A stretch of DNA of 64,000 nt from Glutamicibacter sp. MNS18 (GTDB lineage Bacteria; Actinomycetota; Actinomycetes; Actinomycetales; Micrococcaceae), in the NCBI RefSeq assembly GCF_026107515.2, contig NZ_JAPCHW010000004.1, positions 310,001-374,000 on the forward strand. Reading direction: 5' to 3'. Of this stretch, positions 8,536-15,892 are shown piece after piece (within the stretch, counting starts at the first letter, position 1; every line of letters begins with the position of its first letter). Under the pieces are notes generated by a model that had not been told where the DNA came from, searched no databases, and was given only the letters and a program-made list of their open reading frames with translations. Position numbers and translations under genes: made by a program.

Positions 8536-8967
8536 ATGGCCAGCGACAATGCGGAACTGCAGAAACTACGGGATATCGTGCAGATTCGGCGTGTGCGTGA
8601 CCGGATCGACCGCGAGTATGCGCAACCGCTGAATATCGAGGAATTGGCCCGTGGCATACATATTTCCAGCGGGCACCTGAGCCGGGAATTTCGCCGGATA
8701 TACGGTGAGTCGCCGTACTCGTACTTGATGACGCGCAGGATCGAACGCGCGATGGCCTTGTTGCGCCAAGGAGACGTGAGTGTCACCGATGCCTGTTTTA
8801 AGGTCGGTTTCTCGTCGCTGGGAACCTTCAGCACCCGCTTCACGGAGCTGGTTGGCGTACCACCGAGCGTGTACCGCAGGGCGGAAACCGTTTACACCAT
8901 AGGGATGCCGTCGTGCCATACGCAACAGGTCACCAGACCGATCAGGAATCAAGAAGCACGAGGCTAA
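8536..8967 (+). CDS. AraC-family transcriptional regulator, DNA-binding domain only
   Basis: The 143-residue protein consists of an AraC/XylS double helix-turn-helix domain (residues about 17-115: LNIEELARGIHISSGHLSREFRRIYGESP and DACFKVGFSSLGTFSTRFTELVGVPPSVYRR). It has a short tail and no ligand-binding domain. The next gene is a VOC protein 22 nt downstream on the same strand. This AraC-VOC pairing recurs in actinobacteria, and the VOC partner may serve as effector-binding or detoxifying unit. No good ribosome site precedes the ATG at 8536. An AATAAT element six bases upstream could drive a leaderless transcript. Confidence 0.85.
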   Translation: MASDNAELQKLRDIVQIRRVRDRIDREYAQPLNIEELARGIHISSGHLSREFRRIYGESPYSYLMTRRIERAMALLRQGDVSVTDACFKVGFSSLGTFSTRFTELVGVPPSVYRRAETVYTIGMPSCHTQQVTRPIRNQEARG

Positions 8968-8989
8968 TCGCGCTGGTAGTTTGAATTCC

Positions 8990-9400
8990 ATGGAAATCAA
9001 GATTCACTGCGCCTTCCTGCCCCACACCGATGCCGAAGCCGCGCTCGGATTCTACCGCGATGCCCTGGGGTTCGAAGTGCGCAAAGATGTCGGCTATCAG
9101 GACATGCGTTGGATCACGGTTGGGCCGGTAGGGCAACCTGAGACATCGATCCTGTTGCATCCGCCTGCCGTTGACCCCGGGATCACCGATGATGAGCGCA
9201 AGACCATCCTTGAATTGATCGCCAAGGGCTCCTATACGGCCATTACCTTGTCGTGTGATGACTTGGATGGGCTCTTCGAACGGCTTGAAGCAATCGGCGC
9301 GGATGTTGTCCAGGAACCGATGGATCAGGACTACGGCGTTCGGGATTGCGCCTTCAGGGATCCTGCCGGTAATCTGATCCGCATGAACCAGGTCGGATGA
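8990..9400 (+). CDS. VOC (glyoxalase/bleomycin-resistance fold) family protein
   Basis: The protein is about 136 residues, of the vicinal-oxygen-chelate fold: AALGFYRDALGFEV at the N terminus, a middle strand ITLSCDDLDGLFERLEAIGADV, and a C-terminal DYGVRDCAFRDPAGNLIRM with the usual DPxGN turn. The family includes glyoxalases, dioxygenases and drug-sequestering proteins, so the activity is undefined. The frame also has a TTG at 8981; the ATG at 8990 is preferred because the fold starts at once (MEIKIHCAFL). It is probably cotranscribed with the AraC regulator. Confidence 0.82.
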   Translation: MEIKIHCAFLPHTDAEAALGFYRDALGFEVRKDVGYQDMRWITVGPVGQPETSILLHPPAVDPGITDDERKTILELIAKGSYTAITLSCDDLDGLFERLEAIGADVVQEPMDQDYGVRDCAFRDPAGNLIRMNQVG

Positions 9401-9546
9401 GAATGCCATGACGATCCTCAGCCTGGTCCCGTCGGCCACTGGCCCGGACAAATAACCGGCAAAATGGGGCCGGCCCCGACGCTGACGACCTGGGGTCACC
9501 GAATCCCCGGCTCGTTGTCAACAGCTATTCGCGGATTCTTGCTTAA

Positions 9547-9867
9547 TCCGCTCTGGCCGTTGCAGACATCGTAATGCTCGAGGATGCTGGAACGCTGCGG
9601 TTGACCACCCCTGTGCTCGTCTCGGATGACGCGAGGCAGGACTTCCCCGGGGCCGCGCTCGCGATTATCGTCGAACAACCCAGTGATGTTGAGCGCCTGG
9701 CTGCGTTGGTCGGTGAGGGTGGCGGTCGTACTGCGGAACCGGCAGGAAAGCAGTTCTTCGGCGGTTTTTGCGGTTCCTGCATTGCTCCGGGAGGCACACC
9801 ATGGAAGATCTCCGCCCAGAAAGAGAAGAACTCCGGATCACCCGCAACAGCGGCCGGTATCCGTTAA
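9547..9867 (+). pseudogene. Truncated VOC-family gene remnant
   Basis: The open frame encodes the second half of a VOC domain: an ALAIIVEQPSDVERLAALV strand-helix, then FFGGFCGSC-APGGTPWKIS, which stands where VOC proteins have WGGY-GYF-DPDGHPWEIA. The first half of the fold (an FYxxxLGW-type start) is missing and upstream frames are closed by a TAA at 9544. An internal ATG at 9574 exists but would give an incomplete domain. It ends with a TAA at 9865-9867 and the same frame continues into a second VOC module, so both may derive from one tandem-domain gene. Confidence 0.6.
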
Positions 9868-10299
9868 GTGGGGAAATTTCTGAGTGTTGAGAAGCCGACG
9901 AACTCCAAGGCCTTCTGCGGGGCGCGGGGAATGACCCTTCGTCACGATGACGCAGACAAGTTCGTGGACTTCGAAATGGCTGCGGGCACTTTCCGGCTTG
10001 GCCTACTTCCATGTCATGGATTGGCGAAGGACCTGGGAATCCAGGACAGCGGACAGGGAAACGGTGAGTTGGCTTTGGTGCACCTCATTGCCGGTCGTGA
10101 AGAGGCCGATGTCCTGTTTTGAACGGTGGGCGAAGCGGGAGCAAGGGTCGCAGTCTGCGACGGTGGCAGCGATGGCGAAAGCTCGTGGGGAAGGTTCTTC
10201 GATCCCGACGGCCACACCTGGACAAGCGAACTAGTACGGTGCCACCGCTATCGCCCAGCCGAGGTCGATCGGCAGGGCGTACCCACAGTACGCCAGTAA
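9868..10299 (+). pseudogene. VOC-family gene interrupted by an in-frame TGA
   Basis: From a GTG at 9868 the frame reads a recognisable VOC domain: SKAFCGARGMTLRHDD, DKFVDFEMAAGTFRLGLLP, LALVHLIAGREEADVLF. A TGA at 10120-10122 then interrupts it. After the TGA the same frame continues with GEAGARVAVCDGGSDGE, SSWGRFFDPDGHTW and on to a TAA at 10297-10299. The fold is therefore complete across one nonsense codon with no frameshift, which points to recent inactivation. The frame is also continuous with the truncated VOC remnant upstream except for its TAA. Confidence 0.65.
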
Positions 10300-10601
10300 G
10301 AGACCGGGACTTTTCTTGCCCGGACCAGAGGTTCGGCCGCAGGCCAGGAAATCGTCGTCCGGATACGGCGTGATGGAGGCTCTCTGCTTGCTGGCCACGC
10401 GCGGATCACCCGCAAGGGAATTCTCAAGCGCCCATAGGGGAGCGCAATTAGCCGAAGGGTACAGGAAAGCTGCCTGGTACAGATAGCCTGATGAATCGGG
10501 AAGCTAGAATCAGACATAGAGCCACATTTAACTGATTTTATCCATAGATTCGGGTAATGTTTTCAACATCACTAGCATCTATCCAGAAAGTGAGAGCAAA
10601 A

Positions 10602-10949
10602 ATGAAGGCGCTCTTCGATCTCGAATTCCGCAAGTTCGTCACCCCGACCATCATCAAGATCCTCTACATCCTGATCATGGCCATGCTGGGTGTCGGTTAC
10701 ATCATTGCGGTTGTTGCCGCATTCCAGGCTAGCGCAGGCTTTGGTATCTTCACCCTGCTGATCCTTGGTCCATTGTTCGTGCTGATCTACCTGGCCTTGG
10801 CCCGCGCAGGCCTTGAATCGCTGATCGCTCAAATCCGCACCGCTGAGAACACTGCCGAGCTGGTTCGCCTGGCAGGCGGTAACGCTCCAGGAGCCGCACC
10901 ACAGGCTCCCAACGGTCCAACCCCGCCGGCTAATCCATACCAGCAGTAA
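10602..10949 (+). CDS. DUF4282-type small membrane protein
   Basis: The 115-residue protein has an N-terminal LFDLEFRKFVTP segment and two helices (about residues 14-38 and 44-65). An amphipathic SLIAQIRTAENTAEL helix and a Pro/Ala/Asn-rich C-terminal tail follow. This architecture matches DUF4282 proteins, whose function is unknown. The ATG at 10602 has AAGTGAG at good spacing; the frame extends 15 codons upstream but lacks a ribosome site there. A strong terminator follows, so it is a single-gene unit. Confidence 0.8.
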   Translation: MKALFDLEFRKFVTPTIIKILYILIMAMLGVGYIIAVVAAFQASAGFGIFTLLILGPLFVLIYLALARAGLESLIAQIRTAENTAELVRLAGGNAPGAAPQAPNGPTPPANPYQQ

Positions 10950-10958
10950 GATCGCCGC

Positions 10959-10994
10959 AAAGCACCGGACTTCCCTCGGGAAGGCCGGTGCTTT
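10959..10994 (+). terminator. Rho-independent terminator after the DUF4282 gene
   Basis: AAAGCACCGG and CCGGTGCTTT form a 10-bp stem with an inner CTTCCC/GGGAAG extension, ending in TTT, 10 nt past the stop codon. Confidence 0.85.
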
Positions 10995-11196
10995 GCTCAT
11001 GAAGCGGGTGGTTTACGCGCATGAATTGGGCCACGGCGGCTCGTCGGGTACCGAGCCCAGCGACGGAGCGGCGAAGGGCGCGGCTCATTTGAGCATCACG
11101 GTTTCTGTAATGCGGAAATATGCTCTCGTTTTCGTTTGGTTATGGGGTTAGGGTGGAAAGAGTACTCATCACACCGTTTCATGAGAGTGAGCAATC

Positions 11197-12294
11197 ATGA
11201 CCTCGATAGTTCCCACACGTCACCTGTTCGGCCCGGGTCCGTGCAATCCTTATCCGGAGGCAACCTCAGCTTTGGGACTGCCGCTGCTGGGCCATCTGGA
11301 TCCCGAATTCATTGCCCGCATGGATCGTGTCGCTGACGGTCTGCGCGTGCTGTGGGGGACACGGAATGCACGCACACTGCCCCTGAGTGCCACGGGTTCG
11401 GCCGGAATGGAGGCAGCCTTCGTCAACACTGTCACGGATGGTGATGTCGCCGTCATTGCCGTCAACGGACTATTTGGTGAGCGCATGTGCGAAGTTGCTT
11501 CGCGGGTCGGTGCAGAGGTGGTCCGTGTTGACCATGAGTACGGAACACCGATCGACGCGGAGCGTGTGGCCGCTGCGCACCCGAACCCCACAGTGATTGC
11601 CGGTGTCCATGCGGAAACCAGCACGGGTGTGGTCTCCGATATTGCCGCCTTGGGCGCGATCAAGGGGGAGGCCCTGCTGATTACCGACGCCGTGACCTCC
11701 ATCGGTGGCATGCCGGTACACGCCGATGATTGGGGAATCGACATCGGATATGCGGGAACCCAAAAGTGCATCGGTGTAGCCCCGGGCCTGGCCCCGTTCA
11801 CGATCTCCGATCGAGCCTTTGAACGAAGGATCGAGAAGCCCTCGTCCTGGTACCTTGACCTTGGATTGCTCGGCGGATATACAACTGGTGCAACGGGTGG
11901 CGGCCGCACCTACCACCACACCGCTCCGGTGGCCATGGTGGCCTCACTTGAAGCGGGAATCAACCGTATTCTGGCCGAGGGGTTGGATGCTGTCACCGAA
12001 CGCCACCAAGCGGCCGGCAAGGCGCTGCAGGACGGCATCCAGACCATGGGTCTGGAGCTATTTGCCCAGGAAGGCTCGCGCCTGCCGCAGCTGACCACGG
12101 TCAAGGTCCCGGAGAACGTGGACTCGGCCAAGGTCCGCGGTTACCTGCTTGAGCGCTTCAATATCGAAATCGGTGGCGGTGTGGGCCAATATGCCAATAC
12201 TGTCTGGCGGATCGGTTTGATGGGACCGAACGCGAACCCGGGTTCCGTGGCGTTGATCCTCTCCTCCCTGAAGGAAGCCATCGACAAGGCGTAA
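11197..12294 (+). CDS. Class V PLP aminotransferase, alanine/serine-glyoxylate type
   Basis: The 365-residue fold-type I enzyme shows FGPGPCNPYPEA at the N terminus and a cofactor segment SATGSAGMEAAF. The conserved Asp is in LLITDAVTSIGG, and the Schiff-base lysine is Lys190 in AGTQKCIG. The family transfers amino groups to glyoxylate from alanine, serine or (S)-ureidoglycine. Members include PucG of purine catabolism. No purine genes lie nearby, so the donor is unresolved. It is monocistronic, with a bidirectional terminator downstream. The ATG at 11197 has a GAGAGTGAG purine stretch upstream. Confidence 0.87.
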   Translation: MTSIVPTRHLFGPGPCNPYPEATSALGLPLLGHLDPEFIARMDRVADGLRVLWGTRNARTLPLSATGSAGMEAAFVNTVTDGDVAVIAVNGLFGERMCEVASRVGAEVVRVDHEYGTPIDAERVAAAHPNPTVIAGVHAETSTGVVSDIAALGAIKGEALLITDAVTSIGGMPVHADDWGIDIGYAGTQKCIGVAPGLAPFTISDRAFERRIEKPSSWYLDLGLLGGYTTGATGGGRTYHHTAPVAMVASLEAGINRILAEGLDAVTERHQAAGKALQDGIQTMGLELFAQEGSRLPQLTTVKVPENVDSAKVRGYLLERFNIEIGGGVGQYANTVWRIGLMGPNANPGSVALILSSLKEAIDKA

Positions 12295-12315
12295 GCAATC
12301 ATTGATGAACCATCA

Positions 12316-12353
12316 GCCCAGCACGTTTCCCCGGGGAGTGAAATGTGCTGGGC
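12316..12353. terminator. Bidirectional terminator between convergent genes
   Basis: GCCCAGCAC (12316-12324) pairs with GTGCTGGGC (12345-12353), with inner TTCCCC/GGGGAG pairing. It lies between the ends of the aminotransferase gene (plus strand) and the DJ-1 family gene (minus strand). Confidence 0.75.
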
Positions 12354-12416
12354 CGATCCGGTTGCGCAGTTTCTGGCCAACGGCCACTACCACGCGAATG
12401 GCGGCAGTTCGGAGGA

Positions 12417-13145
12417 CTACTTGGTCTCGGTTTCCTCCAAGAGGGCTGCTGCCTTGGCTTTCTCCTGGTGGATGATCTCGGCCAGCAGCTTTTCCATTTC
12501 CTTGGCGACGCCGGCGGCTGAAGCCGGATTCTGCCCGGTGACCAGTCGGCCATCCACGATGACGTTCTCGGTGAAGTTCTCGGCCGGCACGTGGGTGGCG
12601 CCGTTCTCCTCCAGCCGGTCGGCCAGCAGGAACGGGACAACCTTCTCCTTGCCCACGGCGGCTTCCTCGTCATTGGTGAAGGCGGCGACTTTCTTGTTCG
12701 TGAGGATCTTCAGACCGTGCCCCAACTCGACATCCAGTAGTCCGGCCGGCCCGTGGCAGACGGCACCCACAATCCCTCCGGTGTTGTAGATCTTGGCCAG
12801 CAGGTTCTGGAGGCCCTCGTTGCCGGGAAAGTCCCACATCGTGCCGTGACCTCCCACAAGATACACGGCGTCATATTGTTCGGGGTCAACCACTGCTACC
12901 CGTGCTGTGTTGTACAGCCCCGCACGTGCGGTCTCATCCTCGGTGAAGAGCACCTGGATGGGGTCATCCCTGTCCACCTCGTCACGAGGGGGCTGGCCGC
13001 CCTTGATTGAAGCGAAGTCAACAAAATGGCCCGAGTCCCGGAAAACCTTCCAGGGGTGGGCGGCTTCGGCGACGTTGTAGCCGGTAGGCTCTCCACTATC
13101 GCCAAGCTCGGAAACGCTGGTCAGTACCATGAGGATTTTCTTCAT
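12417..13145 (-). CDS. DJ-1/PfpI family protein, Hsp31/glyoxalase III-like
   Basis: The 242-residue protein belongs to the class I glutamine-amidotransferase-like superfamily. The nucleophile-elbow cysteine is Cys130 followed by His131 (GAVCHGPAG). VYLVGGHGTMWDFP supplies the second conserved loop, and the N-terminal SELGDSGEPTGYNVAE matches Hsp31-type proteins. Members act as glutathione-independent glyoxalases, deglycases or chaperones. A basic, Ala/Lys/Glu-rich C-terminal tail is present. The ATG has a strong AAAGGAG site. It is convergent with the aminotransferase and monocistronic. Confidence 0.88.
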   Translation of the reverse strand: MKKILMVLTSVSELGDSGEPTGYNVAEAAHPWKVFRDSGHFVDFASIKGGQPPRDEVDRDDPIQVLFTEDETARAGLYNTARVAVVDPEQYDAVYLVGGHGTMWDFPGNEGLQNLLAKIYNTGGIVGAVCHGPAGLLDVELGHGLKILTNKKVAAFTNDEEAAVGKEKVVPFLLADRLEENGATHVPAENFTENVIVDGRLVTGQNPASAAGVAKEMEKLLAEIIHQEKAKAAALLEETETK

Positions 13146-13540
13146 GGGTTACTCCTTTCGTTTACTGGTCCCCACCCTACAAACCCGGGCGCTCTCCGCA
13201 AGAACAGGGGCCCTCCTTTCAGGAAGTTCCCTGAGGATTGCCGGAAAACGTGGACAAGAATCCCCGGCGGTTATTGTGTCGCCTGCCAACTGTGCCGACT
13301 GCGCAGGGGTCTGAGTGACCCTTGATCCTGAAGTGCTTTTGGCGGCCAGCCGCACCGTGAATGCTGTCTTGGCTCTCGGTCGTACGACGGGCGTGGCATC
13401 ACGGAGGTCGCCAAGTGGGACCGCACTTCAAGCAAAACGTGAAGTAACTGCACAATTTGTCGGTCACGATCCATATACTCTGACTATGAGCTGGCTTGTG
13501 CCACTCGCCACCTACCGCAGTCTTGTTTCAAGGGGGAAAA
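13146..13540. other. Intergenic region without a supported gene
   Basis: This 395-nt gap lies between the divergent DJ-1 gene and the Ltp-type gene. A TATACT hexamer at 13474-13479 could be the -10 of the downstream gene; no -35 at proper spacing is seen. Short open frames here have no ribosome site or recognisable sequence. Confidence 0.5.
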
Positions 13541-14518
13541 ATGACTGTTCGTTTCAATGTACCGCCGAACTGGCGGCAGTATCTTCCCGATGCCTTCCAG
13601 CCGGAGACGACATGGACACCTGAGCCCGAATGGGGCGCACCTCCCGCAGGGTGGTATATGTGGGTCAATACGCAGGATGGAAGTCCAGTCATGCCACCTC
13701 CGGAGTATGCGGAGAACCCCTACCTGTACATGTACGTGATGCCCTCAGCGGGTCAACCAACAGTGCCTACGACAGTGCTGCCGCAGACAGCAGGGTCTGA
13801 CTCCCAAGCCCTGAACGCGAGCCCTGGGAGCAAAAAGAAGCTGGGCAAGGGGGCAAAAATCGGTCTGGGTGTGGCCGGCTTCGTTGTGGTTGTCGGCATC
13901 ATCGGGGCGTTGAGCTCCGGCGGCGGTAGTGCTCCAACCGGGGCTGCTTCATCAGCTAGCAGTACGGCGCAAGCTGAGCTGAGTGCCAGTCCGGCTACCG
14001 TTGAGTCCCCACAACCGGATAATAGTGCGCGGGCCCTGGCCGCGGCTGAATCCGAAGCTGCGGCAAGTAGCAAGGCCGAGGAAGAAGCGGAAGCCAGCCG
14101 GCAGGCCGAAGAAGAAGCCCGTGCCAAGGCTGAACAACAAGCCAAGGATGAAGCCGAAGCGAGTGCGAAGGCCGAGGAAGAAGCCCAACGAGAGGCCGAA
14201 GCCAGCGCAAAGGCTGAGGCTGAAACAGGCACACGTAGCCAACAGAACGCCCTACGATCGGCGGAGAACTACCTGTCGTTTATGGCTTTCTCACGCAAAA
14301 GCCTGATTGAGCAACTGGAATTTGAGCAGTTTGCCAAGGATGACGCTACGTGGGCTGTTGATCGCGTTGAGGTCGATTGGAACGAGCAGGCAGCCAAATC
14401 TGCTGAAAACTACCTGAGCTTCACTTCCTTTTCCAAGGCAGGGCTGGTGGACCAGTTGATTTTTGAAGGGTTTACACGCAAGCAAGCCGAATACGGGGTC
14501 GCCCAAACCGGGCTGTAG
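13541..14518 (+). CDS. Ltp-family surface protein with coiled-coil stalk and two host-exposed repeats
   Basis: The 325-residue protein begins with a Pro/Trp-rich domain (PPAGWYMWVN). One membrane helix lies near residues 110-125 (IGLGVAGFVVVVGIIGAL). A long Ala/Glu/Lys-rich segment (about 165-245) follows that should form a coiled coil. Two C-terminal repeats each have the pattern SAENYLSF-FSK-GL-DQL-FEGF, matching the Ltp host-cell-surface-exposed lipoprotein domain. In Streptococcus phage TP-J34 the Ltp lipoprotein blocks DNA entry of superinfecting phages. Here the protein is helix-anchored, not lipid-anchored. The ATG at 13541 has AAGGGGG upstream; the frame extends 15 codons further without support. 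Confidence 0.8.
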   Translation: MTVRFNVPPNWRQYLPDAFQPETTWTPEPEWGAPPAGWYMWVNTQDGSPVMPPPEYAENPYLYMYVMPSAGQPTVPTTVLPQTAGSDSQALNASPGSKKKLGKGAKIGLGVAGFVVVVGIIGALSSGGGSAPTGAASSASSTAQAELSASPATVESPQPDNSARALAAAESEAAASSKAEEEAEASRQAEEEARAKAEQQAKDEAEASAKAEEEAQREAEASAKAEAETGTRSQQNALRSAENYLSFMAFSRKSLIEQLEFEQFAKDDATWAVDRVEVDWNEQAAKSAENYLSFTSFSKAGLVDQLIFEGFTRKQAEYGVAQTGL

Positions 14519-14538
14519 ATCAGATCACGACCAGTGCC

Positions 14539-14589
14539 AAACACCGTTGTTCACCTCGTCCGATAACGCGAGGCGAATAACGGTGTTTT
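14539..14589 (+). terminator. Rho-independent terminator after the Ltp-type gene
   Basis: AAACACCGTT pairs with AACGGTGTTT, with further inner pairing (TTC/GAA and CCTCG/CGAGG), and TTTT closes the element. It lies 20 nt past the stop codon. Confidence 0.85.
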
Positions 14590-14863
14590 CCGCAAGCCAC
14601 CTGCAATGGAGGCTTGTCAAAGAACTGGCCTACCTGGCCACCGGTGAATCCTGAGCAGGCTCGCCAGCGGTGACTGCGCTGATTTCAACCAGTAGTGCTT
14701 CTTGGCCCGTCAGATCGGTTCGGAGCGTTCAACGCGGCAATGGGCAACGCCCAGAGCCTGTCTTGCCGATCACTGGCGCAGTAGCATACATCCTTAGAAA
14801 TCGTGTTCTGTTTCCGGTGGGCCGGGAATTCGAAAGCGTAGTCGAGACCTGGTCACACGAAGT

Positions 14864-15892
14864 TCACATAGCTATCCGCGGTCCGATACCCCCGTAATGC
14901 GCCGCCAATTTACGAAGTCCCTCGTCGATGCTGACTGTTGGCTTCCAGTCAAGGATCTTCTGGGTATCGCGTTGGTCGAACCAGTGGGCTGTGGAAAGTT
15001 GCTCGGCCAGGAATCGGGTCATTGGCGGTTCGTCTTGTACCAGGTTTCGTGATCCAGCAGCAAGCCATGCGCGTTCAATGACCGAACCAGCACCGCGGGC
15101 CATCCAGCCGGGGACATGCAGGCGCGGAATGGGGGCACCGCCCGCACGACAGATTCCCGCGATCAATTCTCCCACGGGACGAGGTTCCGCGTTGGTGATG
15201 ACCACGGCCTTTCCACGGGCGTCCGCCATCCGTTCCAGGCTCCGGGCTATTGCCGCCGCGGCGTTGTCGATATAGATGGTATCGATCAACGCGGCGCCAT
15301 GGTCCAGTAAGGGCAATCGTCCGGACTTTGCTCGTTGAATCACCCGTTCCACCAACTGGGTATCCCCGGGCCCCCAAACCACATGTGGTCTCATGGAAGC
15401 CACCCGGAAGTTCCCTGAGTCCTCTGCGAGGGCCTCCAGCTCGGCAACTGCCTTGGAACGAGCGTAGTTTCCGCGGGCTCGTTCGGGATCAGCTTCACCC
15501 GCCGCTGCCCCAGCCAGGGAACTGCCGAAATGGGCGACTGAAGGCGAGGATACATTAACGAAATCCGTGACCCCTGCTGTCTTGGAGGCCTCGAGTAGAG
15601 TACGCGTGCCGACGATATTGGTATCAACGAATTCCTTCCAACGCCCGGTGAAGGAGACCTTGGCCGCCAGATGGACGACCGCATCCATGGAATCAACGGC
15701 ACGTTCCACTGCCGCGGTGTCCGTAAGGGAACCCAGGATTTCGTCGGTGGCCCCGGCTGAGGGGCGGCGCTGGAAGGTGCGCACGTGATGGCCCTGAACA
15801 CGCAGTACCTGTGCGACGGCGCCACCGAGCATTCCACTGGCGCCGGTTACCAGAATCCGTTTCCGAACCGTCCGTACCTGCCCGGTGCTCAT
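14864..15892 (-). CDS. oleD: OleD, 2-alkyl-3-oxoalkanoate reductase (SDR family)
   Basis: The 342-residue extended SDR has a nucleotide-binding motif VTGASGMLGG near residues 15-24 and a catalytic YARSK (YxxxK). In long-chain olefin synthesis OleD reduces the 2-alkyl-3-oxo acid made by OleA to the 2-alkyl-3-hydroxy acid with NADPH. Its ATG overlaps the oleBC stop (ATGA), and it is the last gene of the oleA-oleBC-oleD operon. Without the operon it could only be called an epimerase/dehydratase-family protein, so the assignment rests on context. Confidence 0.88.
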   Translation of the reverse strand: MSTGQVRTVRKRILVTGASGMLGGAVAQVLRVQGHHVRTFQRRPSAGATDEILGSLTDTAAVERAVDSMDAVVHLAAKVSFTGRWKEFVDTNIVGTRTLLEASKTAGVTDFVNVSSPSVAHFGSSLAGAAAGEADPERARGNYARSKAVAELEALAEDSGNFRVASMRPHVVWGPGDTQLVERVIQRAKSGRLPLLDHGAALIDTIYIDNAAAAIARSLERMADARGKAVVITNAEPRPVGELIAGICRAGGAPIPRLHVPGWMARGAGSVIERAWLAAGSRNLVQDEPPMTRFLAEQLSTAHWFDQRDTQKILDWKPTVSIDEGLRKLAAHYGGIGPRIAM

